47,680 nucleotides of DNA from Streptomyces aureocirculatus (GTDB taxonomy: Bacteria > Actinomycetota > Actinomycetes > Streptomycetales > Streptomycetaceae). A model generated the notes under the pieces. The model had not been told where the DNA came from, did not search any database, and was given only the letters and a program-made list of their open reading frames with translations. The DNA lies in NCBI RefSeq assembly GCF_000720475.1, contig NZ_JOAP01000070.1:1-47680 (forward strand). Direction: 5' to 3'. Below are positions 11,401 to 19,451 of this stretch, in pieces; within the stretch, counting starts at the first letter, position 1; each line of letters opens with the position of its first letter. The translations under genes were made by a program, and so were the position numbers.

Positions 11401-14015
11401 CGTGCCACGCGGGTCACCTCGTCGGCGAAGGCGGAGAGCTGGTCGACCATCGTGTTGATCGTCGACTTCAGCTCCAGGATCTCGCCCTTCGCCTCCACCG
11501 TGATCTTCTTCGACAGATCGCCCTGGGCGACCGCCGTCGACACCAGGGCGATGTTGCGGACCTGCGAGGTGAGGTTGTCCGCCATGAAGTTGACGTTGTC
11601 GGTGAGGTCCTTCCACACCCCGGAGACACCGCGTACGTGGGCGCGACCGCCGAGGTTGCCCTCGGTCCCGACCTCGCGGGCCACGCGGGTGACCTCGTCG
11701 GCGAACGCGGAGAGCTGGTCGACCATCGTGTTGACGGTGTCCTTGAGCTCCAGGATCTCGCCGCGGGCGTCGACCGTGATCTTCTGGCTCAGGTCGCCGT
11801 TGGCGACGGCGGTGGTGACCTGGGCGATGTTGCGCACTTGGGAGGTGAGGTTCGACGCCATGAAGTTGACGTTGTCCGTGAGGTCCTTCCACACGCCCGA
11901 GACCCCGCGGGCCTGCGCCCGCCCGCCGAGCCGCCCCTCGGTGCCGACCTCCCTCGCCACCCTGGTCACTTCCGCCGCGAATGCCGACAGTTGTTCGACC
12001 ATGGTGTTCACGGTGAGCTTCAGTTCGAGCAGCTCACCGGTGGCCTCGACCGTGACCGTGCGGGTCAGGTCGCCCTGCGCCACGGCCGTGGTCACCAGGG
12101 CGATGTCACGCACCTGTGCGGTCAGCCGTGAGGCCATGGTGTTCACGGCCTCCGTGACGTCCCGCCAGCTCCCGGACAGGCCGCGGACCTTGGCGCGCCC
12201 GCCGAGCCGCCCTTCGGTGCCGACCTCGCGGGCGACGCGCGTGACCTCGCCCGTGAACAGGGAGAGCTGGTCGACCATCGTGTTGACGGCGCGGCCGAGG
12301 CGGCGCAGGTCGCCGCGCAGCTCGCGGGAGCCGTCGTGCAGGTCTACGCGCTGGGTGAGGTCGCCGCCCGCGACGGCGTTGAGGACCCGGGTCGCGTTCG
12401 TGGCGGGCGCGACCAGGGAGTCGAGGAGCGAGTTCACCTCGATGATGCGGGTGGCCCAGCTTCCCTGCCCCGGGCTCGCCGTGAACCGCTCGTCGAGCCG
12501 GCCGTGGCGGACCATTTCCCGGCGTACGCGGATCAGCTCGCGGTCGAAGTGCGTGGAGCGGTCCACCAGCTCGTTGAACACCGTGACCAGCTCCGCGACC
12601 ACGCCGGAACCGGTGTGCGGGGCCTTGGTGAAGTTGCCGTCGCGGGCGGCCCGCATGGCGGCGAGCAGGGCACGCAGGTCGGCGTCGGAGGCGGCGTCGG
12701 GACCGTGCCCGGCGCCATACCCGGCGCCGCGTCCGGTGCCGGCGGAGGCGCCCGCCGCGCGACGGCTCGCGGAGGGCGCCCCCGCGCCCGGCCTCCGTGC
12801 GGCCACGCCGGGCTCGGGCGCCCGCGTGGACTTGGCCGCCCGCCGGGGTGCCGACCGGGGTGCGGGTGCTTTGGCCGCCCGCTCGACGGGGCTCTTGGGC
12901 GGTACGGGTGGAACGGGTGGAACGGGTGGTACCGGTGGCTCGGCAGGCGCGGGGGCGTTGGGCGGTACGGGCGACCCGGTCGCCCCGGGAACCGCCGACG
13001 CCCCGGGCGCCCCGGCGAGTTCCGAGGCCCCGGGCGCTCCGGCGAGTTCCGACGGCTCGGGCGACCGCGCGGCTGGGACCGCTGGGCCTGCCGGGTCCGC
13101 CGGGCCTGCCGGTCCCGCTGGGTCTGCCGGTCCCGTTGGGCCTGCCGGTCCCGTTGGGCCTGCCGGTCCCGCTGGGTCTGCCGGTCCCGCCGGGCCTGCC
13201 GATCCCGCCGGGCCTGCCGATCCCGCCGGGCCTGCCGATCCCGCCGGGCCTGCGGGTCCCGCCGGGCCTGCGGGTCCCGCAGGGCCTGCCGGGTCGGCTG
13301 GGTCTGCCGGGTCCGCTGAGCCTGCCGGGTCCGCCGGGTCTGCCGGGTCCGCCGGGTCTGCCGGGTCCGCCGGGCCTGCCGATCCCGCTGGGTCTGCCGG
13401 CCCCGCTGGGTCTGCCGGTCCCGCCGAGCCTGCCGGGTCCGCCGAGCCTGCCGATCCCGCCGGGTCTGCCGGTCCCGCTGGGTCTGCCGGTCCCGCCGAG
13501 CCTGCCGGGTCCGCCGAGCCTGCCGGTCCCGCCGATCCTGCCGGTGCCCCCGGGCCCCGCGGCGCCCCCAGGTCTGCCCGGGGCTCCGTCGCCGCTATGT
13601 CCTTCACCGGCTCCCCGCCCATGCCCCTCACCGTCTCCCGTGCTGCTTCGTCCCCTGAGGAGGCCGCGGCCGAACTGCGCTTGTCGGACCGCGCTCTCGT
13701 GTCGCCCGCGCCAACCTTCCCGGCGTCACCGGGACTTGGCGGTAACGGACTGTCAGGAACCCCGGGCGTCAAGGGCGACACGGCCGAGTGGGCCTGCCCG
13801 GTGGCGGCTGGCCGGAACCCGTCGGGCGCCGGACCCGCCGCCGCGCCCGCCGCCGGAGCCTCGTTCCGCGCGGCGGGATCCGTGGTGGCCGGTGAGGGCG
13901 GGTGGGCCGGTCCGGGCGCAGGGCCCCGCGCCGGAATCGGCGCAGCACCCGCCGCGGCGTCGGTTGACGGAATCTGACCGCGTCCGAGCGCGGGCGTAGC
14001 ACTGTTCTCACTCAT
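8466..14015 (-). CDS. giant soluble hybrid histidine kinase with HAMP repeats (OsaA-like)
   Basis: A 1849-residue protein. Residues 1-157 are Pro/Ala/Gly-rich. Residues 158-313 are about 52 consecutive (P/S)-A-(G/D) triplets. Residues 314-430 are Pro-rich, including a [12 protein letters not shown] run. Residues about 435-1110 are HAMP-type signalling repeats, six of them nearly identical units of 92 residues. A GAF-like domain lies at about 1130-1300 and a coiled coil at about 1310-1365. HisKA has H1380 in [10 protein letters not shown]. HATPase has [16 protein letters not shown] and GGTGLGLS. A receiver has D1719 in [13 protein letters not shown]. No membrane segments are visible, so sensing is cytoplasmic. 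It is followed by a receiver protein in the same operon and lies divergent from a SpoIIE/anti-sigma-kinase protein, which together suggests an osmotic/oxidative stress system of the Osa type. The first ATG is used; the ribosome-binding site is weak. Confidence 0.9.
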   Translation of the reverse strand: MSENSATPALGRGQIPSTDAAAGAAPIPARGPAPGPAHPPSPATTDPAARNEAPAAGAAAGPAPDGFRPAATGQAHSAVSPLTPGVPDSPLPPSPGDAGKVGAGDTRARSDKRSSAAASSGDEAARETVRGMGGEPVKDIAATEPRADLGAPRGPGAPAGSAGPAGSADPAGSAGPADPAGPADPAGSAGSADPAGSAGPADPAGPADPAGSAGPADPADPADPADPADPAGSADPADPADPAGPAGPAGPAGPAGPAGSAGPAGSAGPAGSAGPAGPADPAGPAGPTGPAGPTGPADPAGPAGPADPAGPAVPAARSPEPSELAGAPGASELAGAPGASAVPGATGSPVPPNAPAPAEPPVPPVPPVPPVPPKSPVERAAKAPAPRSAPRRAAKSTRAPEPGVAARRPGAGAPSASRRAAGASAGTGRGAGYGAGHGPDAASDADLRALLAAMRAARDGNFTKAPHTGSGVVAELVTVFNELVDRSTHFDRELIRVRREMVRHGRLDERFTASPGQGSWATRIIEVNSLLDSLVAPATNATRVLNAVAGGDLTQRVDLHDGSRELRGDLRRLGRAVNTMVDQLSLFTGEVTRVAREVGTEGRLGGRAKVRGLSGSWRDVTEAVNTMASRLTAQVRDIALVTTAVAQGDLTRTVTVEATGELLELKLTVNTMVEQLSAFAAEVTRVAREVGTEGRLGGRAQARGVSGVWKDLTDNVNFMASNLTSQVRNIAQVTTAVANGDLSQKITVDARGEILELKDTVNTMVDQLSAFADEVTRVAREVGTEGNLGGRAHVRGVSGVWKDLTDNVNFMADNLTSQVRNIALVSTAVAQGDLSKKITVEAKGEILELKSTINTMVDQLSAFADEVTRVAREVGTEGNLGGQAQVRGVSGVWEELTDNVNFMASNLTSQVRNIAQVTTAVANGDLSKMITVTARGEILELKDTVNTMVEQLRAFADEVTRVAREVGTDGRLGGRAQVLGVSGVWKDLTDNVNYMADNLTGQVRNIAQVATAVAQGDLSKKIDVDARGEILELKTTINTMVDTLSSFSSEVTRVAREVGSEGQLGGQARVEGVYGTWKRLTTNVNELALNLTTQVRAIAEVASAVAQGDMSRSITVETRGEVAELKDNINLMVSNLRETTRAKDWLESNLARLAGLMQGHRDLMEVADLILRELTPLVNAGYGAFFLADPDADGTVPLQTSPAKGLAFIAGYGSARDRGTEEGFLVDTGGMPAHGLVRQAALEKKRILLDEVPPDYIKIHSGLGDASPASVVIIPILFEDKLLGVIELATFSRFSDVHLAFFDQFVNTIGVAINTIIANSRTESLLSESQRLATQLQERSDELQRQQAELRRSNAELEEKAALLATSSQYKSEFLANMSHELRTPLNSLLILARLLSDNPDGHLSDQEVQFATTIHRSGSDLLQLINDILDLSKIEAGRMDVRPKKLPLIKVLDYVHATFRPLTLDRGLAFDVDVGNDVPREMFTDEQRLQQILRNLLSNAVKFTGNGRVELRVQHVDQSSDPLMSDRGDVVSFTVRDTGIGIPPDQLPVIFEAFQQVDGTTNRKYGGTGLGLSISREIAGLLGGRITAESRPGEGSTFTLYVPVVHPGHGAAAVAYASSRTLPAPTPHPHSVAEAADTVPEPDDNWPAPTKLEAWKEGRAGQTLPGRRVLIVDDDIRNVFALTHVLSRVGLEVLYAENGREGIETLERNPDTDLILMDIMMPEMDGYETIAAIRRTPRWTGLPIVALTAKAMPGDREKAISQGATDYVPKPVDVDQLLTVVCSLLDPEGAAAYKQPVAQEEPAEPDAPAALAPALPSAALDSFEGPETPDDPEQQATPGETAVPPTTE
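10720..12380 (-). repeat. six tandem 276-base HAMP-coding repeats
   Basis: Anchor sequence GCGATGTTGCG (plus strand) or a close variant recurs at 276-base steps through the kinase gene. The units encode GDLS(K/Q)[17 protein letters not shown] and TDNVNFMA(S/D)NL blocks. Alternate units are most alike, giving a 552-base second-order period. Confidence 0.85.
13077..13544 (-). repeat. nine-base codon-triplet repeat coding a collagen-like tract
   Basis: About 52 copies of a 9-base unit coding Pro/Ser-Ala-Gly/Asp. Plus-strand units read like CTGCCGGTCCCGCTGGGT with a 9- and 18-base rhythm. Because the unit is close to its own reverse complement, the opposite strand also reads as Pro-Ala-Gly repeats, which explains the long open frames on both strands here. 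Confidence 0.85.
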
Positions 14016-14117
14016 GGTGGCCCACTTCGGTGACTCGGTGCTTATGGGCTCAACCAGTCTGTCACTCTGTCCGTGTCACCTGAGGCGTATTCGTCCGAAC
14101 TGCTCAGGAGCCGCACT

Positions 14118-16052
14118 GTGGGGGCCATTCCGATGCAACGGGAGACCGCGTTCCGCGCTGCCGGCCAGGCCGCGGCTCGCTCCGCGCCGCCGTCGGCGGT
14201 GCGCACGTCGCTGCCCGGAAACCCGCTGGCACCCGCGGCGGCCCGCAAGTTCGTGCGCGCCGCCCTCGCCGACCGGGCGGAGCTAGGCACGCCCGCGGCC
14301 ACCGGCCTCACGGACCGCCTCGCCGACGACGCGGTGCTCCTGGTCAGCGAGCTGGCGACGAACGCGGTGGTGCACGCGGGCACGGCCGTCGAGATCCTGT
14401 GCCGGTTCGACCCGGGAGTCCCGGGCGAGAGCACCGACGCCGTGGTCATCGAGGTGTCCGACCACCACCCGGCGCGCGCGGTCCGCAACGAACCGCGCAA
14501 CCCCCAGCCCGGCACCCCGGAGTACGGCCGCGGCCTGCAACTCGTCGCCATGCTCTCCGAGGCCTGGGGCATCACCTACCGCTCCGGCACCAAGACGGTC
14601 TGGGCGCGGCTGCCCGTCGACATCGACGCCGACGCCCCCGCCGCGCAGGACCTGGACACGCACGCGGGCGGCCAGGAGGCAGCCCAGCGGGAGCTGAGCG
14701 CCGCCGAGATACTGGCGCCGCTGCCCAGAAGAGCCCCGCACGACACGGACTGGATCAACCGCGGTGCGCTCACCTTCCTCGCCGAGGCCTCGGACCTGCT
14801 GGCAGGGCAGTTCGACGAGAACCTGGTCGCGGCCCTGGCAGGCCAGCTCCTGGTGCCGCGGCTCGCGGACTGGTGCGCGGTGTGGCTCGACGACGAGGCC
14901 GAGGGAGCGGGGCGTGCGCTCGATGGACGCGCGCCCGGCACACGCCTCGCGCGCGTCTGGCACACGAGTGAACAGCGCATAGAGGAGCTGCGCCGGCTCC
15001 TGGAGAAGGATCCACCGTGGCTCACCGAGGCGGCCGGGTCGGGCGCGGTGTCCGTACCGTGGCCGGGCGAGGCGCTGGGCGCCGGCGAGTCGGCGGGCGC
15101 GGCGCTCGCGTACCGCCTGGTGGCGGGCGGGCGGCAACTGGGCACGCTGGTGATCGGCCGGGCCGGCCTGGTGCGCTTCCCCGACGAGGCCACGGGCCTC
15201 GTCGAGGACTTCAGCCGCCGGGTGGCGCTCGCGATCTGCGCGGCCCGCCGCTACCAGCGCCAGGCCACCATCAGCAAGGTCCTCCAGCGCGGCCTGCTGC
15301 CGGGCGCCCTCGCGGAGATCCCCGGCGTGGAGAGCGGCATCGTGTACGAGCCGCGGGAGCAGGGCGGACCCGGCGGCGACTTCTACGACGTGTTCCCCGC
15401 CGGACAGGGCCGCTGGTGCTTCGCGCTCGGCGACGTCCAGGGCAAGGGCCCCGAGGCGGCGGTCGTCATCGGGCTCGTCCGGCCCTGGCTGCGGCTGCTC
15501 GCCCGCGAGGGCTACCACGTCGCGGAGGTCCTCGACCGCCTCAACCAGCTCCTGCTCGACGACGCCACGGAGGCGGCCGACGCGGCCGCGGCCGTCCTCG
15601 CCGTCGCGGGCGGCCAGGGAGACCCGCTCGACGGCCCGACCTCACGCTTCCTCTCGCTCCTCTACGGAGAGCTCGTCCCGTACGAGGGCGGCGTGCGCTG
15701 CACCGTGGCGTGCGCCGGGCACCCCCTGCCGCTGCTGCTCGGCGCCGACGGGGTGGTCAGGCCCGCCGCGACCCCGCAGATGCTCCTCGGCGTCGTCGAC
15801 GACGAGACGTACATCAGCGAGACCTTCGATCTGAAGGCCGACGACACGCTGCTGTGCGTCACGGACGGCGTGACGGAGCGCCGCTCGGGACGGCACCTCT
15901 TCGACGACGGCGACGGCCTCGCGAAGGCACTCGCGGGCTGCGCGGGCCTGGACGCGGGCCTCGTCGCCGAGCGCATCCGCCGCCTCGTCCACGAGTACTC
16001 GACGCAACCGCCCGACGACGACCTGGCCCTGCTGGTCCTCAAGGCGAAATGA
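14118..16052 (+). CDS. anti-sigma kinase / GAF / SpoIIE phosphatase multidomain protein (OsaC-like)
   Basis: A 644-residue cytoplasmic regulator. Residues about 35-165 are an RsbW-type ATPase/serine kinase domain (ELATNAVVHA with E78 and N82, EVSDHHPARAV, YGRGLQLVAML). Residues about 210-390 are GAF-like (WINRGALTFLAEASDLLAG). Residues about 395-644 are a PP2C/SpoIIE phosphatase with metal-binding aspartates in GGDFYDVF (D421, D424), LGDVQGKGPEAA, CAGHPLPLLL, LCVTDGVTE and a final DDDLALLVL. Kinase plus phosphatase in one chain implies a partner-switching module controlling a SigB-like sigma factor, as proposed for OsaC. No sigma or anti-sigma antagonist gene is in the window. GTG at 14118 is chosen because AGGAG lies eight bases upstream; an in-frame GTG at 14073 is possible. 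Confidence 0.87.
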   Translation: MGAIPMQRETAFRAAGQAAARSAPPSAVRTSLPGNPLAPAAARKFVRAALADRAELGTPAATGLTDRLADDAVLLVSELATNAVVHAGTAVEILCRFDPGVPGESTDAVVIEVSDHHPARAVRNEPRNPQPGTPEYGRGLQLVAMLSEAWGITYRSGTKTVWARLPVDIDADAPAAQDLDTHAGGQEAAQRELSAAEILAPLPRRAPHDTDWINRGALTFLAEASDLLAGQFDENLVAALAGQLLVPRLADWCAVWLDDEAEGAGRALDGRAPGTRLARVWHTSEQRIEELRRLLEKDPPWLTEAAGSGAVSVPWPGEALGAGESAGAALAYRLVAGGRQLGTLVIGRAGLVRFPDEATGLVEDFSRRVALAICAARRYQRQATISKVLQRGLLPGALAEIPGVESGIVYEPREQGGPGGDFYDVFPAGQGRWCFALGDVQGKGPEAAVVIGLVRPWLRLLAREGYHVAEVLDRLNQLLLDDATEAADAAAAVLAVAGGQGDPLDGPTSRFLSLLYGELVPYEGGVRCTVACAGHPLPLLLGADGVVRPAATPQMLLGVVDDETYISETFDLKADDTLLCVTDGVTERRSGRHLFDDGDGLAKALAGCAGLDAGLVAERIRRLVHEYSTQPPDDDLALLVLKAK

Positions 16053-16111
16053 CGCCCACGGCCTCGATACGGCAGGGGCGACAGCTCAAGCCCGTCCGAC
16101 GCGTGCAGTAT

Positions 16112-16137
16112 CAGCCCGTCCGGCGTTTGAGGACGAG
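16112..16137 (+). repeat. dispersed intergenic repeat, copy 1
   Basis: A 26-base element containing CCCGTCCGGCGTTTGAGGAC, of a kind I know as very frequent between streptomycete genes. A partial copy (CCCGTCCGACGCGTG, 16090-16104) precedes it, and a diverged copy lies at 36684-36709. Confidence 0.6.
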
Positions 16138-16141
16138 CCCG

Positions 16142-16190
16142 CAGGGCGACCGACGGCACCCACGGCCGGGCAGGGCGATCGACGGCACCC
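16142..16190 (+). repeat. 20-base direct repeat before hemW
   Basis: CAGGGCGACCGACGGCACCC at 16142-16161 recurs at 16171-16190 with one change. Possibly a regulatory pair or a duplication scar. Confidence 0.5.
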
Positions 16191-16221
16191 CCGACGCGCG
16201 GGGTACGGGACAATGGCAGAC

Positions 16222-17454
16222 ATGCCTTCCGCACTGCCCGACGGTGAGCCCATGCCCAAGGACGGGACGCTCCCCGCGTCCGCCCTAGAGGGAGCGGGCG
16301 AGCGACCGCTCGGCTTCTACCTGCACGTGCCGTACTGCGCGACCCGCTGCGGCTACTGCGACTTCAACACGTACACCGCCACCGAGCTGCGCGGCACCGG
16401 CGGCGTCCTCGCCTCCCGCGACAACTACGCCGACACCCTCGCCGACGAGGTCCGCCTCGCCAGAAAGGTCCTCGGTGACGACCCGCGGCCGGTACGGACC
16501 GTCTTCGTGGGCGGCGGCACGCCCACGCTGCTCGCCGCCGACGATCTCGTCCGCATGCTGAAGGCCGTACGCGACGAGTTCGGGCTCGCGGACGACGCGG
16601 AGATCACGACGGAGGCCAACCCGGAGTCGGTCGGCCCCGCCTATCTGAGCGCCCTGCGCGAGGGCGGCTTCAACCGCGTCTCCTTCGGCATGCAGAGCGC
16701 CAAGCAGCACGTCCTGAAGATCCTCGACCGTACGCACACGCCGGGGCGGCCCGAGGCCTGCGTCGCCGAGGCGCGCGCGGCGGGCTTCGACCACGTCAAC
16801 CTCGACCTGATCTACGGCACGCCGGGGGAGACCGACGCCGACTGGCGGGCCTCCCTGGACGCGGCGATCGGGGCGGGGCCCGACCATGTGTCGGCGTACG
16901 CGCTGATCGTCGAGGAGGGCACGCAGCTCGCGCGGCGCATCCGGCGCGGGGAGGTGCCCATGACGGACGACGACGTGCACGCGGACCGCTATCTGATCGC
17001 CGACGAGGTGCTCGCCGGTGCCGGGTTCGACTGGTACGAGGTGTCGAACTGGGCCACTTCCGAGGCGGGGCGGTGTCTGCACAACGAGCTGTACTGGCGG
17101 GGCGCCGACTGGTGGGGGGCCGGGCCGGGGGCCCACAGCCATGTGGGGGGTGTGCGGTGGTGGAACGTGAAGCATCCCGGGGCGTATGCGGGGGCGCTTG
17201 CCGGGGGGCGGTCGCCCGGGGCCGGGCGGGAGGTTCTCGCCGATGAGGATCGGCGGGTCGAGCGGGTCCTGCTTGAGCTGCGGCTCCGGGAGGGGTGTCC
17301 GTTGGCGTTGCTGAAGCCTGCGGGGCTTGACGCATCCCTGCGGGCGCTGGGGGAGGGGCTGCTGGAGGCTGGGCCCTATGCGGAGGGGCGGGCCGTGCTC
17401 ACCCTGCGGGGGCGGTTGCTTGCTGACGCGGTGGTGCGGGACTTGGTGGACTGA
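16222..17454 (+). CDS. hemW: radical SAM heme chaperone HemW
   Basis: A 410-residue radical SAM protein. The iron-sulfur cluster motif is CATRCGYC (C39, C43, C46), with YLHVPYCA before and DFNTYTA after. VFVGGGTPTLL and TTEANPESV are the typical S-adenosylmethionine-binding strands. HNELYWRG is the HNxxYW signature of HemW/CPDH-like proteins. The extra cysteine that HemN uses is absent, so this is the heme chaperone HemW rather than coproporphyrinogen dehydrogenase, although older annotation calls it HemN. ATG at 16222 is preferred because homologues start MPSxLPDGEP; an in-frame ATG at 16213 adds three residues. Confidence 0.93.
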   Translation: MPSALPDGEPMPKDGTLPASALEGAGERPLGFYLHVPYCATRCGYCDFNTYTATELRGTGGVLASRDNYADTLADEVRLARKVLGDDPRPVRTVFVGGGTPTLLAADDLVRMLKAVRDEFGLADDAEITTEANPESVGPAYLSALREGGFNRVSFGMQSAKQHVLKILDRTHTPGRPEACVAEARAAGFDHVNLDLIYGTPGETDADWRASLDAAIGAGPDHVSAYALIVEEGTQLARRIRRGEVPMTDDDVHADRYLIADEVLAGAGFDWYEVSNWATSEAGRCLHNELYWRGADWWGAGPGAHSHVGGVRWWNVKHPGAYAGALAGGRSPGAGREVLADEDRRVERVLLELRLREGCPLALLKPAGLDASLRALGEGLLEAGPYAEGRAVLTLRGRLLADAVVRDLVD

Positions 17455-17508
17455 CGGTCCCGTCCGGGGGGTGCCCCGCCGCCACTTGGACGGTTGCCGT
17501 CCGCTTGG

Positions 17509-17577
17509 GCTGTGCCCACCCGTTCCGCTCCTGGCGGACCAGTTGCCCACAGCGAGGGGGGACCAGTTGCCCGCAAC
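17509..17577 (+). repeat. dispersed repeat with GGACCAGTTGCCC core, copy 1
   Basis: GCTGTGCCCACC (17509-17520) is followed by CTGGCGGACCAGTTGCCCAC (from 17531), and GGACCAGTTGCCC occurs again at 17560. Outer GCTGTG and CACAGC can pair. A second copy lies at 21703-21785. The rest of the gap between hemW and the convergent DUF3097 gene holds nothing else I recognise. Confidence 0.6.
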
Positions 17578-17634
17578 GGGGGCGGTGCGGGGCAGGATGG
17601 CGGCGGGTCGCGCCGTCACGGCGGGAAGCGGTTG

Positions 17635-18453
17635 CTACGGGGCCGTGACGAAATCGATCAGCTCTTCCACCCTGCCCAGGAGGGCCGGTTCGAGGTCCTT
17701 GTAGGTGTGGACCTTGCTCAGGATGTGTTGCCAGGCCGCGCCCGTGTTGGGGGGCCAGCCGAGGGCGTGGCAGATGCCGGTCTTCCAGTCCTGGCCGTGG
17801 GGGATGCGGGGCCAGGCCGTGATGCCCACCGAGGACGGCTTCACGGCCTCCCAGATGTCGATGTAGGGGTGGCCGACGACCAGGGCGTGCTCGCTGCTGA
17901 CGGACGCGGCGATGCGGGACTCCTTCGTACCGGGTACGAGGTGGTCCACGAGGACGCCGAGGCGGGCGTCGGGGCCCGGGGCGAACTCGGACACGATGGC
18001 GGGCAGGTCGTCGATGCCCTCCAGATACTCGACCACCACGCCCTCGATGCGCAGGTCGTCGCCCCAGACCTTCTCGACGAGCTCGGCATCGTGCCGGCCT
18101 TCCACGTAGATGCGCCCCGCGCGGGCCACGCGCGCCCGCGCGCCGGGCACGGCGAGCGAACCGGAGGCGGTGCGGGCGGGACTCCGGGGCGCGGCGACGG
18201 CCGACGGGCGCACGAGGGTCACGACGCGCCCCTCCAGGAGGAATCCGCCCGGCACCATCGGGAACACCCGGTGCTTGCCGAAGCGGTCCTCCAGGGTGAC
18301 CGTCGGCCCCTCGGCCGTCTTCTCGCAGCGGATCACCGCACCGCAGAAACCGGTCCCGACCTCCTCCACGACCAGGTCGGTCTCGGCGGGCACCTCCGGG
18401 ACGGCCTTCGGCTTCTTCCACGGCGGGGTCAGGTCCGGGTTGTAGCTGCGCAT
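17635..18453 (-). CDS. DUF3097 family protein with Toprim-like signature
   Basis: A 272-residue actinobacterial protein starting MRSYNPDLTPPWKKPKAVPE, which I recognise as DUF3097. The N-terminal third is a small beta-barrel-like region (VVEEVGTGFCGAVIRCEK). The middle contains RIYVEGRHDAELVEKVWG (E118, D122) followed by LGVLVDHLVPGTKESRIA (D170, H171). This matches the spacing of a Toprim domain (EG-x-x-D then D-x-D with a basic helix) as in RNase M5, except that the second aspartate is replaced. The C-terminal half (WPRIPHGQDWKTGICHALGW) is family-specific. Function is unknown. The gene lies 23 bases downstream of the MBL hydrolase on the same strand, so the two probably form an operon. Confidence 0.85.
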   Translation of the reverse strand: MRSYNPDLTPPWKKPKAVPEVPAETDLVVEEVGTGFCGAVIRCEKTAEGPTVTLEDRFGKHRVFPMVPGGFLLEGRVVTLVRPSAVAAPRSPARTASGSLAVPGARARVARAGRIYVEGRHDAELVEKVWGDDLRIEGVVVEYLEGIDDLPAIVSEFAPGPDARLGVLVDHLVPGTKESRIAASVSSEHALVVGHPYIDIWEAVKPSSVGITAWPRIPHGQDWKTGICHALGWPPNTGAAWQHILSKVHTYKDLEPALLGRVEELIDFVTAP

Positions 18454-18476
18454 GGGCCAGACGTTATGGCATGCCG

Positions 18477-19241
18477 TCAGGTGACGCCGAACCGGCGGGC
18501 AAGGGTGTCGCGTTGGGCGCGGACGAAGGAGGCGTCCACGACGGCCCCGTGACCGGGTACGTACACGGCGTCCGGGCCGCCCAGGTCGAGCAGTTGGTCC
18601 AGGGCGGCGGGCCAGCGCGCGGGCACGGCGTCGGGCCCGGCCTGCGGCTCGCCGGACTCCTCGACCAGGTCGCCGCAGAAGACGACCCGGGGCTCGCCGG
18701 GGCCGCCGGGCACGAGCACGGCCAGGTCGTGCGCGGTATGCCCGGGCCCGACGTCGGCGAGCAGCACCCGGGTGCCGCCGCCCAGGTCGAGCGTCCACTC
18801 CCCGCCGACCAGGTGTCGGGGGCGGACGAGCAGGTCGGCGGCCTCGGCGGCGGCGGCCGGGTCGAGGCCGTGGGCGACGGCGTCGGCGCGCAGGGCGTCG
18901 CGTCCGGTGTCCAGGACGGCGTCGACGCCGACGGCACCGAACACCTCGACGCCCGCGAACGCCGCCGCGCCGAGGACGTGGTCGAAATGGGGGTGGGTGA
19001 GCGCGAGGTGGGTGACGCGGCGGTCACCGCCGAGCAGATGCCGGGCCTCGGTGCGCAGACGGGAGCCCTCGCGCAGGCTCGCCCCCGCCTCGATCATCAG
19101 GGCGGCGTCGGCGCCGGCGACGAGCCCGGCGGTGCAGTCCCACACGGGCAGCCGGCACCGCCCCACGCGCGCGGTGAGCCGTTCCCAGCCGTACTCCGCC
19201 CAGGCAGGGGTCACGACCGGGGCGGGCGGGCAGGTGTCCAT
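18477..19241 (-). CDS. metallo-beta-lactamase fold hydrolase
   Basis: A 254-residue MBL-fold protein. Metal ligands are visible in order: THPHFDH (H83, H85, D87, H88), a histidine in GPGHTAHDL, an aspartate in FCGDLVEE and a histidine in YVPGHGAVVD. This is a complete dinuclear zinc set. Length and motif order fit the glyoxalase II-like/beta-lactamase-like subgroup. The substrate cannot be inferred. The first ATG is used. It is transcribed away from hrcA and appears to lead an operon with the DUF3097 gene. Confidence 0.88.
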   Translation of the reverse strand: MDTCPPAPVVTPAWAEYGWERLTARVGRCRLPVWDCTAGLVAGADAALMIEAGASLREGSRLRTEARHLLGGDRRVTHLALTHPHFDHVLGAAAFAGVEVFGAVGVDAVLDTGRDALRADAVAHGLDPAAAAEAADLLVRPRHLVGGEWTLDLGGGTRVLLADVGPGHTAHDLAVLVPGGPGEPRVVFCGDLVEESGEPQAGPDAVPARWPAALDQLLDLGGPDAVYVPGHGAVVDASFVRAQRDTLARRFGVT

Positions 19242-19323
19242 GGCACGACGCTAACGCCAGGGGCCGCGGCGGGCAGTACGGGCCCCGCGGTGGCCACCCG
19301 TCGGCATGACAAAGCGTCGGCCC

Positions 19324-19354
19324 TTGCCGGGCCTGTACCCACCGGCCGTACACT
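19324..19354 (+). promoter_or_regulatory. candidate hrcA promoter
   Basis: TTGCCG (19324-19329) and TACACT (19349-19354) with a 19-base spacer, just upstream of the CIRCE operator. The spacer is one or two bases longer than ideal. The predicted transcription start falls close to the operator's left arm. Confidence 0.45.
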
Positions 19355-19369
19355 GAATTCGTCGAAGGC

Positions 19370-19394
19370 TGGCACTCCCCGCGGGTGAGTGCCA
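19370..19394 (+). promoter_or_regulatory. CIRCE operator (HrcA binding site)
   Basis: Perfect eight-base arms TGGCACTC (19370-19377) and GAGTGCCA (19387-19394) with a nine-base centre. This is the CIRCE arrangement, with G/C replacing A/T at one outer position on each side. It lies 57 bases before the hrcA start, so hrcA-dnaJ is autoregulated. Confidence 0.9.
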
Positions 19395-19451
19395 AGGTGA
19401 GGGGCCGCCACGGGGGCTCAGGGCGCGGGACGACAGGTGGAGGTGTGCGCG

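Noticed and set aside
11380..13977. Plus-strand open frame of 865 codons antisense to the kinase gene, including Pro-Ala-Gly repeats
   Set aside because: The sense frame has complete kinase and receiver domains; the antisense repeats follow from the near self-complementary 9-base unit.
14016..14117. SigB-type promoter between the divergent kinase and phosphatase genes
   Set aside because: I looked for the GNNT / GGGTAY arrangement on both strands and found no copy with acceptable spacing.
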